Shown here: one piece after another, positions 1 to 7,610 of the stretch
Position numbering within the stretch: the stretch's first letter is position 1
How the letters are laid out: the number at the start of each line of letters is the position of its first letter
Source of the DNA: Bremia lactucae
Lineage: Eukaryota; Oomycota; Peronosporomycetes; Peronosporales; Peronosporaceae
Reading direction: 5' to 3'
DNA length: 10,780 nt
NCBI RefSeq assembly: GCF_004359215.1
Contig: NW_027152116.1
Coordinates: 1 to 10,780, forward strand
The notes under the pieces: model-generated
What the model saw: only the letters and a program-made list of their open reading frames with translations
What the model was told of the DNA's origin: nothing
The model's database searches: none
Made by a program: the position numbers and the translations under genes

Positions 1-166
1 CTATATTAATACAGTTTTCATTTTACCCTCTTAAGCTAACTTGCCTTAAGAGAAGTCTTCCTCTACACGTACAGTGTACGTTACTTAACGAGAGGCACCA
101 CTCACATCTGAAGCAGTGTGAAGTGGACTTGTACTGAAACAGTACAAGTCGCAGTGCCCCGTTACA
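1..166 (+). repeat. 3' end of the 5' LTR of element A (partial)
   Basis: Ends in GTGCCCCGTTACA directly before a PBS. The terminus matches, in reverse complement, the TGTAACGGGGCAC start of the LTR at 1214 and the similar start at 7611. The opening bases (1-18) match the reverse complement of the AAAACTGTATTGATATAA block at 1441-1458, so it is the same LTR family but clearly diverged. It contains perfect hairpins: 126-135/141-150 (10-bp arms, 5-nt loop), 28-35/45-52 (8 bp) and 67-73/75-81 (7 bp). Confidence 0.8.
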
Positions 167-168
167 CC

Positions 169-186
169 TGGTAGCACTTTGTAGTC
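169..186 (+). other. Primer-binding site of element A
   Basis: Starts TGGTAGCAC two bases after the LTR end and is repeated almost exactly at the corresponding place in element B (7591-7608, - strand). A TGG start complementary to a tRNA CCA end is the standard LTR-retrotransposon minus-strand primer site. The first eight bases (TGGTAGCA) agree with initiator-Met-type PBSs, but the rest does not, so the tRNA is not assigned. Confidence 0.65.
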
Positions 187-216
187 CGTCCAAGGACCAC
201 ATTTCCCACATTTAAC

Positions 217-1190
217 ATGGACATGTTAGATGGTAGTGGGAATACGCATCACGTTTCCCCTGAAAGCTACTCCTTTCTAAGTGATATAGAAAGGAGTGCG
301 GTTGAACGAATGAGTTCGACCGTAGGAAATTATGCCATCCTGGCCATGCTGTCCGGTAAGCCCTCCATTCAGCCATCCCCAAGTTCATACAACATGAACG
401 TGACAAGGCGAAGGAGAAATAGCCTTGCTTAATCATTTCATAACAGGAGAACTGTTGAGATTGCAACAGGCAGAGACCCCTGTACCTGGGATGACGCAGA
501 CGTGCCGTCCGAAAAACTTAAAGATAGACATCTGTAAGTATGATGGAGTCGAAGAGGACTCCCTTTTAAGGTGGTTCGTCGGATTGGACGATGCATGAAA
601 GTCTTGTCACATCGTCAACGAGCAAATGCAAGTCGCATTTGCTCAATCAAATGTGGCATATCGTGCCAAAACTTGGGCACTAGGCCTCATGTTGCGCGAA
701 ACATATGTATTTGGCTCGCAAGAGGCTTATAAAGCCCGGCTCAAACAGGCCTTTGAACCTCTTAGGGCTGAATTCAGAGATCGATCAGAGCTTTTGAAAC
801 TTAAGCAAGGCAAGTGTGATGTTCACGCTTATGCTCAGCACATGCGACTCTTAGCGAGTTGTATCACGAGCAAACCAGTTCATGAACACACGTTGATTAG
901 GGTGTTCATGCAAGGTCTTACAGATGGTCCCGTAAAGACCCACCTGTTCCGCTTGGAACAGAAAAAAACAATAGCTTTTGCGGAACAGGATGACTTTAGC
1001 TGAGACAGGCTCAAGCTAATTCGTCATCGTATCGTCCTCCAAGACAACAAGATCTTGGAGGTCCAGAACCTATGGACCTATCTTACGTCGAAAGCGAGAG
1101 ACCTAGCTTTTCGAACAATAAGCGATTGCAGGGATGCAGTCGCTGTCAAAGTTAGGTCACTATGTCTATGAGTGTATTACCCCACCCCAG
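217..1190 (+). pseudogene. gag: Element A gag, N-terminal and central part (broken)
   Basis: Gag forms the nucleocapsid-like particle that packages element RNA. The start is ATG 217, in the context ATGGACATG also seen at the start of B's gag (7559). The first frame runs to about 355, then shifts; the homologous reading continues in another frame (IQHERDKAKEK). From about 510 one frame runs to 1003, interrupted only by TGA 596-598, with LKIDICKY, DSLLRWFVGLDDA and a long helical capsid-like stretch from 626. A single-base deletion at about 1000 shifts frame again. The nucleocapsid zinc knuckle CX2CX4HX4C has Cys codons at 1135 and 1144, His at 1158 and Cys at 1173, with another one-base frameshift inside it (near 1153). 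B interrupts the gene just after the knuckle. Family assignment is strong; the gene is non-functional. Confidence 0.85.
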
Positions 1191-1195
1191 TCCCG
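1191..1195. repeat. Left target-site duplication TCCCG of element B
   Basis: TCCCG here and at 8086-8090 flank element B. Keeping one copy gives an in-frame gag sequence (reading PPQSRLRISRRNAKK across the join), the expected empty-site result for a 5-bp duplication by a Ty3/gypsy integrase. Eighteen bases (1196-1213) separate this copy from the canonical LTR terminus at 1214. Confidence 0.7.
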
Positions 1196-1275
1196 GGGGG
1201 TACATAACGTACTTGTAACGGGGCACTTTTCACTAATACTGATCAAAACTAGTTAACCTTACACTGATTACAGAG

Positions 1276-1361
1276 TAGCTAAGAAGATCCCTTCCTCTGT
1301 ACTATTGTGTCCGCAAAACTTCACGTACACAATAGTACAGAGGAAGGGATCTTCGTAGCTA
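1276..1361. repeat. Large hairpin inside the 3' LTR of B
   Basis: Arms 1276-1310 and 1327-1361 are complementary at 34 of 35 positions around a 16-nt loop. The right arm is conserved in the other LTR (about 7699-7733), but the left arm is replaced there by about a dozen unrelated bases. Confidence 0.9.
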
Positions 1362-1362
1362 A

Positions 1363-1422
1363 GGATCTTTAGCAATTAATGGTAATTCATACGGATCTTT
1401 AGCAACCAATGGTATATTGGAT
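1363..1422. repeat. 30-bp tandem duplication in the 3' LTR of B
   Basis: GGATCTTTAGCAATTAATGG at 1363 is repeated from 1393 with two changes (TT to CC). The 5' LTR has only one copy of the corresponding AGGGTCTTTAACTACC block (about 7735). Confidence 0.75.
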
Positions 1423-1588
1423 TCGAATTAGGAAAAAGGAAAACTGTATTGATATAATTAGCTTTCTACGCAGCGATCGTCAATCTACTACTGAGCTTAC
1501 TATATTAATATCTAACTAAGTATGGCGCCTCCTTGCGGGCCGCACAATCGTGTCTTGAAACGATTGGCGGGATTGATTTAGCTTATTA

Positions 1589-1701
1589 AAAAGTCACTAT
1601 AGTGATTGATGTAGGGTGACAGGAAAGGTTATTAAGTAATTCCTTGTAATTAGTATTGTTGGTTTTAATCAAGATATTGGTTTTATTTGCATTACAATTT
1701 T
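1589..1701. other. AT-rich spacer of unknown origin
   Basis: Non-coding AT-rich stretch between the LTR remnant and the + strand coding remnant. It holds a 12-bp palindrome TCACTATAGTGA (1594-1605) and a direct repeat TTTTAATCAAGATA at 1663-1676 and 1698-1711. It has no convincing match to the 5' LTR and no clear polypurine tract. Confidence 0.5.
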
Positions 1702-2651
1702 AATCAAGATACTGTGCGCGTGGACAGCGAGTCCGCTAAGCTGGCAGCTGCACGGATCTGTGTAGCTGTCAGTAAGGCAAATGTTCCAGTAGACTCTAAT
1801 GCGTTTACTGCGGTGAATATGTCACCTCCTACTTGGAGGTGACAGGGGTATGTCATCTGTTGATGACATTGCAGGTGACGGGGACAAGTCACCTGCTACA
1901 GCAATTGTAGGTGACTGGTCCAAGTCGCCTGCATCGCCCGACTCTGTGGCGACTGAGAAGGCTGCCGGTACACCCGAGGCCGAGGCCATTTAATCTTTGG
2001 GCTCTAACGTGACTACCAAAGTGATGACGAGGTTGTTTAACTCGACGGGACCTCTTTGGTGCGGAGTCATCTAATGATCACTCAGTGGCGTTGATAACTT
2101 TGGTAACGTTAGTATGCGGCACCAGGAACTAAGTGGTCGTGAAGGGAAGTGTGCTGGTGGTGGTGTTAGTTTGCATCACCGGAAAGAGGGTGAATCTAGG
2201 GATTGCTTCCAGGGCCAAGTTAACATAAACGTCAACATGAGCCAACCGGAGAAGAACCGCGATACGTTGCGGTTCGCTCCTGAAAAGAGACCTTCATTAC
2301 CTTCGGAGAGAAAACCTCATTCGTTGGTCTGGTATGACCAACAATCAATATCATATTCCATTATTCATTTTATCCAGGCTTCACAAGCCTGGTGGGGATG
2401 AAGCGGAATTCCTCGTCGATGCCTTTTTCCGGTATCGGTGGTACACATGCAAAGGGGCCAAGGATGTCAAACCTTTGTTCCAAGCACGGAAAGCCTTTGT
2501 ACAGAATGTACAGAGCATAAGCCGTGCGGTCTGGTTAAAGTTACATGCTTTCCGTAAACGGTTCGTGAACCGGACAGTAGTCAGTGCACGCTATAAGCTG
2601 CACCATTTGTCTAGAGAGGCAGGGATACTTTGCCTCCCATGGGGGGGCTAA
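1702..2651 (+). pseudogene. Unrecognised coding remnant antisense to element B
   Basis: I do not recognise this protein. A + strand reading is open from 1702 to 1833 (Ala-rich, with SESAKLAAARICVAVSKANV). It shifts frame at 1834/1835 and continues in one frame to 2401 with only three stops (1991, 2072, 2075). A second shift leads to an open frame 2334-2651 with a strongly basic region (ARKAFVQNVQSISRAVWLKL and following). The middle carries 12-residue tandem repeats. The other strand is full of stops here, which favours the + reading. It lies between B's chromodomain and its 3' LTR, opposite in direction to B. It could be an antisense accessory ORF of this element lineage, or a fragment of another element or gene that entered here and displaced part of the 3' LTR. 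No start codon is assigned. Confidence 0.5.
1810..1942 (+). repeat. 36-bp minisatellite coding 12-residue repeats
   Basis: Units at 1835-1870, 1871-1906 and 1907-1942, preceded by a shortened 25-bp unit at 1810-1834. The last two encode IAGDGDKSPATA-like and IVGDWSKSPASP-like repeats. The 11 missing bases in the first unit account for the frameshift at 1834/1835. Units are self-complementary: 1821-1829/1835-1843, 1850-1857/1862-1869 and 1871-1879/1888-1896 are perfect inverted repeats of 8-9 bp. Confidence 0.75.
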
Positions 2652-3219
2652 TGTCTAATGCTGTTTTAAGGGTGCAGTTCATGCTCCTAAGGAAGCATAT
2701 TCCCTTGAAATTCCCCATTGGAAAACGCCCATCTCCTACGAGATGCGTCAAGGGAGTGAGAACCATATTTCTTCTAAGAGCGCGGGAAGCGCTCGTTCTC
2801 TGATGGAACTTTTGTCGAAGAGGGTAGGTCTCGTCGTACTGGAGGATGAGACCCGGAACGTCCAATATCAGTTGGGATCGAGTTTCCGAATTATCATGCG
2901 AGGGTCGTACCCTCGCCAACGAGCGAGATAACTCGTTCGAGCTCACTTTCGCTCACGGTGATTTAAGAAATGTTTGCGCTTCTCACCACCTCACTCGATC
3001 AATGGGTGTGGAGGGGGGGAAAGATCGGGTTTGCCTCGTTTGACAAACCAAAATCAACATCGTGATATGGATCACATTTTTTATTAGTTAAGGGAGGAAT
3101 ATTGATCATATGCGATCCCGTCGCCGCGAGTTAGCGGTGACTGTCGATATCCTGTCTCATGACCAGTCGATAAATTGTGCGTAGGTTGCGACTGATCAAC
3201 CGATGAAAGCGCTCATCAG
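2611..3219 (-). pseudogene. pol: Element B pol C-terminus: linker and chromodomain
   Basis: C-terminal chromodomain region of B's polyprotein; in chromoviruses this domain is thought to steer integration by binding chromatin marks. Reading downwards from 3219, the linker is degraded, then a proline-rich entry (FPPSTPIDRVRW, about 3020-2985) leads into a broken chromodomain core. Its best block is SQLILDVPGLILQYDETY (about 2880-2825), preceded by VRPSHDNSETR, where the family usually has an aromatic in a DSWEP-like motif; here W is replaced. The open frame 2946-2611 continues past the domain as a basic tail. Two stops interrupt the domain upstream. Decayed, but the family is clear. Confidence 0.75.
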
Positions 3220-3990
3220 TCACTTCATAACGAGCTGCTTACAGCTCGTCAGAAGATCTCTTCCTTGAAGAAAAGAGTGGATCGTCTGATTCAAGAGAAT
3301 CGTACCCTGTTCCGAGACAATGAAGCTTTGGCTCGGAACCATCCGGTTTCGGCTGATGCCTTGACCGTTCTGCTTTAATCCGAAATCGGCAGAAGTCTCG
3401 TACTGATGGTATGGGCGTAGACGCCCAAAACAACCCGTAGGATGCGTACGCATACTACGAGGTAGCACGATCGTGTACGCATTGCCTTGGCGATGTAATA
3501 CACGAAACGGGCCGATATACATAAGCACCTATTTATTACTGCCCACATTCTTCACTACGTGCTTTGGAAAGTTTATCGTAGACAGTAGGACTAGGTCATT
3601 AATATTAAATAAACGCACATTTGCTCTTCCATTTTTGTCAGAGTTCCGTTTATGTCGGTCCACCGCATCAGCGATGGAATACTGTACGAAACGGACCACT
3701 GATTCTCTAGCCAGCAGGAATTCACATGCTGACTCGATTTTAATTTTTTTGTCAGTGCGACCGGTTCGCACTGCGAAATTGTCAATCTCCTCATTATTGA
3801 GAGTGTTATCGATTTTATAAATAATATTGTTTCCGGGGCTGAGTCTTACAGCATCGTTGTCTAAGTTAGTAATAGCACTGTTATTATTACTGAGTTTGTC
3901 CACTTCACTGTTAGTTAATTCAACATCGGTATCCTTCGCATTGATCTTAGGGCTAATGCGTGATGAGCAAGAGCTAAAAGGCTCGTTGCT
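3220..3990 (-). pseudogene. pol: Element B integrase C-terminal (GPF/Y) region and acidic insert
   Basis: One frame runs from about 3985 to 3220 with a single TAG at 3526-3528. In order: a Ser/Asn/Asp-rich insert (DKLSNNNSAITNLDND, near 3900-3850), a charged helix with FLLARESVVRFVQYSIADAV, then NGRANVRLF and NDLVLLSTINFPKHVV. Next come YIGPFRVLHRQGNAYTIVL (the GPF/Y module) and LRPYHQYE, before a Ser/acidic linker. The GPF/Y module follows the catalytic core in gammaretroviral and Ty3/gypsy integrases and takes part in DNA and multimer contacts. The Asn/Asp-rich insert between core and GPF/Y is long compared with generic gypsy integrases. This is the best preserved part of B. Confidence 0.85.
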
Positions 3991-4900
3991 CGAGCGAGTC
4001 CCTACTCCCTAAATAAAAGTTACTCTCGAACAGGTAGGTATACGAGGGTGGCATAATTCGTTCAAGAAAAATGGTGTATGCTTTGAAAAAGCATGCACTG
4101 AACTGTTGAAGCAAATTCCACCATCGGCAACAAATCGCTCGAACTCTTACAAATGTGGACGTATCCACGAAAAATCTCTTCGATAATACGGTTAACATGC
4201 TCCATCTGACCATCTGTTTCAGGACATTTTTAATTATGTTCCAAGTGATTTAAACACTGTTGCCAAAACTCCGGTGCGAATTTATGGTCTCAACCTGAGA
4301 TCAGTTCACGGGGTAACACATGGAGTCGAAATAACGTGTCAAAAAAAAGATGAGCACAGCCTTTGGCTCTGCTCGACTCCGGGACGGCAGCAAAATGTAC
4401 CATCTTGCTATAACGGTCAACAAAAGCACGAATACCATAATCCTTATGGGTGTTTTCGGGGAATCGGACGATGAAGCCCGTAGATACGGATCGCCAAAAC
4501 TCTGCCGAAAGTGGCAGAGGTTGTAACGGAGCACGGGATGAAGTATTGGGCATACCCGTTGACAAACATCGCAAGCACGTATGTACTTGCGGACGAACTC
4601 ATACTGGTGTGGCCAGTAGAAGTCGCGACTTATCGTGAGATAAGTCTCTTCTCACGTCAACGATGACCACTTATTAGTGCATTGTGGTGCTCGTCCATGA
4701 TGCGTAATCTCAAATGTTATGGGTAGGGATGACGACACGAGGTGTGTTGCCATCAATGGCTGTATTAAACAATAATGTATTGCGTATTGTATATCGATCT
4801 GTTGAGGATCGATACAATTTTAACAATCCTTTTAAGGATTGTTGGGATGAATATTTAATGTAATCTATCAACCTCTTAGAGCCTTATCTTCTTGAGAAGC
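3991..4900 (-). pseudogene. pol: Element B integrase zinc-binding and catalytic core (broken)
   Basis: Integrase inserts element cDNA into the genome. Entering at 4900 the reading has KLYRSSTDRYT and NTPRVVIPTH. The HHCC zinc module follows (SGHR about 4664-4653; RACDVCQRV about 4590-4564), with a TGA directly after SGHR. In the core, the first catalytic Asp is replaced by Gly (SVSTGF, about 4480) and the second by Gly followed by a stop (ELISG then TGA, about 4306-4289). The glutamate region is present (PETDGQMEHVNR, about 4220-4185). The reading between about 4185 and 4000 is recognisable but frameshifted. With two of three catalytic acids lost and several stops it cannot be active. Confidence 0.8.
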
Positions 4901-5359
4901 TCATTTTACATCGTCGAGTAATGTTGACGACAAAACACTCATTATTGCATCAGTGGCCTTATGCGCACTGTTGATTTGCGCAGTCGGCTCAAAATCGGGC
5001 CGGCGCGTAATGGCATCGGAAACAACGTTTAGTCGTTCTGGTGTATACTCCACGGATAAGGTATACTCCGCGAAGAAAGACAACCATCTCGCCATTCTTT
5101 ACGAAAGGTGTTGACAGTTTACGGCGGTGCGAAAAGACGCGTGATCCGTATATACAATGAATGTTCTATCTCTTGGGAGATAGACCCTAAACTTAAACAG
5201 TGCATATTTCATGGCAAGATTTTCCTGGTCATGCCCTAAATAGTCACGTTCAGCTGGTTGAAGCTGACGCGATTGATAATAGACGACGCGCTCTGCGCCG
5301 TCTGTGTCATATTGCATTAACGCACAGTCGATAACAAAATCGCTGGCGTCACAGACCAC
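4901..5359 (-). pseudogene. pol: Element B RNase H domain
   Basis: RNase H degrades the RNA strand of the cDNA hybrid. Motifs in order: VCDASDFVIDCALMQYD with the first catalytic Asp; YQSRQLQPAERDY; HDQENLAMKY with the acidic residue; and FIVYTDHASF with another Asp. Then comes a TAA replacing the codon before RMARWLSFFAEYTLSVEY (about 5099), and the reading goes on to 4901 (LNVVSDAITRRPDFEP, VLSSTLLDDVK). The catalytic acids are retained, unlike in element A. The usual small residue in FAIGCAL is changed to Asp (FVIDCAL). Apart from the in-frame stop this stretch is intact. Confidence 0.85.
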
Positions 5360-6446
5360 ATGAAAAGGTCAGTCTTGGTCAGCAATCCCCAATCTTGGCG
5401 ATTGCATCAAGATTTTCTTGATACCCTCGAAGGAACGCTGACAATCAGCGTTTCATGGCCACTTAACTTTTTTATTCAACAAAGAAGAAATATGTACTGT
5501 CATTCCGGTATAATTGTGTGAGTACCTGTGCAGGTACACCGCTAAACCTAGGAGCTTTCTAAGTCCCTTGACATCGACTGGCACAGGCCAGTCGGTGGCA
5601 CAGGCCAGTCGGTGATTGCCTTGATCTTATCCGGATCATGACGCACACCGTGTTTATCCAAGACGCACAAAAGAAGTGGTATTTCGCTTGCAGCTATAAA
5701 AAATTATGAGATTTGCATACAACTTGTGCTTCCGCATAAGTGTAAGAACCTTTCGGACGTGGATACGATGTACATCAACATCCGACGTCATCAATATAAC
5801 TCGAGTGCAAATTCTGCACCGATCTCAACAGCTTGATTGCACATCTGTTAAATGTCGCAGGGGATTATTAAGCTCGTGTGGCATGACTAACCACTCCCAT
5901 TGCATACCGCTTACGGTACTTACTGCTGTGAACGGAATATCTTGTTTATTTATAAGGATCTGATAGAATGCACCCATCAGATCCGTTGACGAAAAGATAG
6001 CACTTTTGAGATACCATCAATAATTACGTCATTTGTGGTTCGGCGTTTGAGCCGTACAGTTGCAGCGTTCACATTGTTGAATGCATGCACTATCCGCCAT
6101 CCTCCTGCTGCTTTATGCAGACAAGGTCGGAGAGCTATGTGGGGAAGTTCATTCCCTCGCATGACCCGCTGCTAAGCATTCAACAAAGAATTTGACGATC
6201 GCTATTACTTGTTCACGCAGCAATGGCCTTCGCTACATGAACAGTATTTCGAACCTGGGATTAGGTCGATTTCGTGTCGAGTGCCTTTGTCCTTAGGTAA
6301 CTCGCAAGTTATTAACTCAGGGAGGACATCCTTGAATTCTTTCAAATCCTTACATAAAGGTTTGCCTTCATAGACTCCCAGAATTAAGACGTAAAACACT
6401 CAATCCGAGTCTTCTCATTGAGGACACTTCTGTCCATCGATGAGCT
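5360..6446 (-). pseudogene. pol: Element B reverse transcriptase (broken)
   Basis: RT copies element RNA into cDNA. From high to low coordinates: FKDVLPELITCELPKDKGTR (about 6320-6260); GGWRIVHAFNNVNAATV (about 6105-6050); DVIIDGISK; then motif A in TDLMGAFYQI with its catalytic Asp (about 5985-5955); DIPFTAVSTVSGMQWEWLVM; and the catalytic box YIDD (5798-5787). The residues after YIDD, usually about a dozen, are deleted or scrambled. LTLMRKHKLYANL and KFFIAASEIPLLL follow. A 17-bp tandem duplication (5580-5613) then breaks the frame in the thumb region. At 6446 the reading starts abruptly just after the gag tail, because the protease region is missing. Confidence 0.85.
5580..5613. repeat. 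17-bp tandem duplication in B's RT
   Basis: GGCACAGGCCAGTCGGT occurs twice in direct tandem, at 5580-5596 and 5597-5613. Element A has a single version at its homologous site (about 10229-10246, GACTGGCCAGTTCCAGTC). Seventeen is not a multiple of three, so it shifts the frame. Confidence 0.9.
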
Positions 6447-7559
6447 ACTAACATCACTAACCCCGACCGTTTTCTTTACGATCCGCCTCGCTGTTGCGAT
6501 TTCGCCACAGCGTCGGATCCACGTCTTCCACTATTCTTAGCGAGAGGTCGTCTTTTCGCTCAGCGTTTTAAGGCACTGGCCGTGGGGCACTACACTCATA
6601 GGCGTAGTGGCCCAATTCTACTTTAGATATCCGTAATCGTTTTTATCCATGGGTTCTGGACCTCTGTTTCTTATCGTCTCGGTGGACGCTACACACCAGA
6701 GTAGACAAAATCTTTTTAAGGCTAAAGTACTTCTGTTCCGCTATAAAGATCGCTTGGTCTAGCGACTCTAATCCTAGCTGGAACAGGTAGGTTTTAAAAG
6801 GATCGTCTGCAAGACCTTTAATTAACACAGTCACCTGTGATTGTTCATCTATAGGATGACTAACGAGGTATCGTGTATGTTGGGCATAAGCGTGAATATC
6901 ACGCTTGCCCTCCTTCAAATCCAGGAGCTCGGCTCGAGCCCTGAATTCAGCACGTGGCGGCTCAAAATTTTGTCTGAGCCGGGTCTTGAAGACTTCATAC
7001 GACTTAAAGAGTAATGGATTGTGAAGCTTGAGCCCCCAATTGCACGTCCGGCTAAGTTGGACATGCCAAATTTCACTTTCGTCGCATTATCACTAATACG
7101 ACGAGCTTCCATGGCGTCGTCTAACTTGACGAATCATCCCAAAAGGGAGTCGCTTTCGACTGCCTTACACTTAGAAATGTCTATCTTTAAGCTTGCGGAT
7201 TGGCGCGGAAGCGTCGGCGCATTAGCAGCATATACATGCTGCTGTCTTAACAGTTGCAACTGCTGAGCACCTTGTTCTCTTAACACCTCCACACGTTGAA
7301 AGCTTTGCTGGTGAAGCAAGGCTACTCTTTCTTGAGCCCCGTCGAGTTCGTGTTGAATGAACTCGGGTATGGCTGCATGCTGTTTATCTCTGCCCAGAGT
7401 GAATACCATAGCGCCAACGGCTGTCCCGCCTACAATTGAGCTCATATGTTCGATCACTCTCCATTCGAGGTCACTCAAATGAGGAATCCTCTCACACGAT
7501 GCGTGAAAACCTTATTAAAGGGCCTAGAAGCTCCTTCCTTCTTCATTTAGCATGTCCAT
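6447..7559 (-). pseudogene. gag: Element B gag (broken)
   Basis: The start is ATG at 7559, matching A's gag start by the shared ATGGACATG and the distance from the PBS. Three stops fall within the first 20 codons. The frame 7478-7137 is then open (LSDLEWRVIEHMSS; a Gln/Leu-rich coiled-coil-like stretch with VEVLREQGAQQLQLLRQQ; SLKIDISK). After a stop it continues from 7112 (MEARRIS to FGMSNLAGRA), shifts frame near 7045, and is open again at 6918-6643 (KEGKRDIHAYAQHTRYLV, DDPFKTYLFQLGLESLDQAI). The zinc knuckle keeps only its second half, GHYAYEC (6612-6592); the first two Cys are gone. The tail (NSEADRKENGRG) runs straight into RT sequence at about 6446-6458, where about 1.2 kb present in A is missing. 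Confidence 0.85.
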
Positions 7560-7590
7560 GCTGGATGGAACGAGCGTGGGCCACTGAACG

Positions 7591-7608
7591 GACTACGAAG
7601 TGCTACCA
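7591..7608 (-). other. Primer-binding site of element B
   Basis: Reads TGGTAGCACTTCGTAGTC on the - strand, two bases inside the LTR edge at 7611. It differs from the site in A at one of 18 bases (TTT versus TTC). Confidence 0.7.
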
Positions 7609-7610
7609 GG

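Larger units (their letters stand above)
1..1195 (+). mobile_element. Outer Ty3/gypsy element A, left segment
   Basis: Left part of a + strand LTR retrotransposon: LTR end (to 166), PBS (169-186) and gag from 217. It stops at 1195, where element B begins, and resumes at 8091. The link is supported by the TCCCG repeat at both edges and by the gag frame, which reads directly from codon CAG 1188-1190 through TCC and CG(1194-1195)+T(8091) into 8092 onward. The 5' part of the LTR lies outside the window. Confidence 0.85.
1214..1588 (-). repeat. 3' LTR of element B (partial, rearranged)
   Basis: Matches 7611-7956 of the 5' LTR in the same orientation. Shared blocks include TGTAACGGG at the edge, ACTAATACTGAT, CTTCACGTACACAATAGTA, TAATATCTAACTAAGTATGG and CGCCTCCTTGCG. 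Similarity fades at 1580-1588. The part corresponding to about 7957-8085, the LTR's own 5' (U3) end, is not found. It also differs internally by an inverted-repeat arm (1276-1310) and a 30-bp tandem duplication (1363-1422). Confidence 0.75.

Noticed and set aside
23..466. Cys-rich small proteins on the - strand, considered as secreted effectors
   Set aside because: They overlap LTR, PBS and gag of element A, have no credible signal peptide or effector motif, and are antisense to identified features.
1821..1942. Row of short inverted repeats considered as a CRISPR-like array
   Set aside because: There are no unique spacers, the units are contiguous 36-bp coding repeats, and the context is a eukaryotic retroelement.
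2625..2650. Purine-rich - strand run near 2640 as the polypurine tract and 3' LTR start of element B
   Set aside because: The sequence after it does not match the start of the 5' LTR (TGTCCCGTTACATAAG), so it cannot be assigned as the LTR boundary.
2743..3043. Open + strand frames of 60-65 codons opposite the chromodomain
   Set aside because: They lie antisense to the recognisable chromodomain block SQLILDVPGLILQYDETY and show no motif of their own.
3473..4012. Open + strand frames with hydrophobic, membrane-like stretches (3473-3820 and 3827-4012)
   Set aside because: They are complements of B's well preserved integrase C-terminal region, whose Asp/Asn-rich insert produces Leu/Val/Ile-rich antisense codons.
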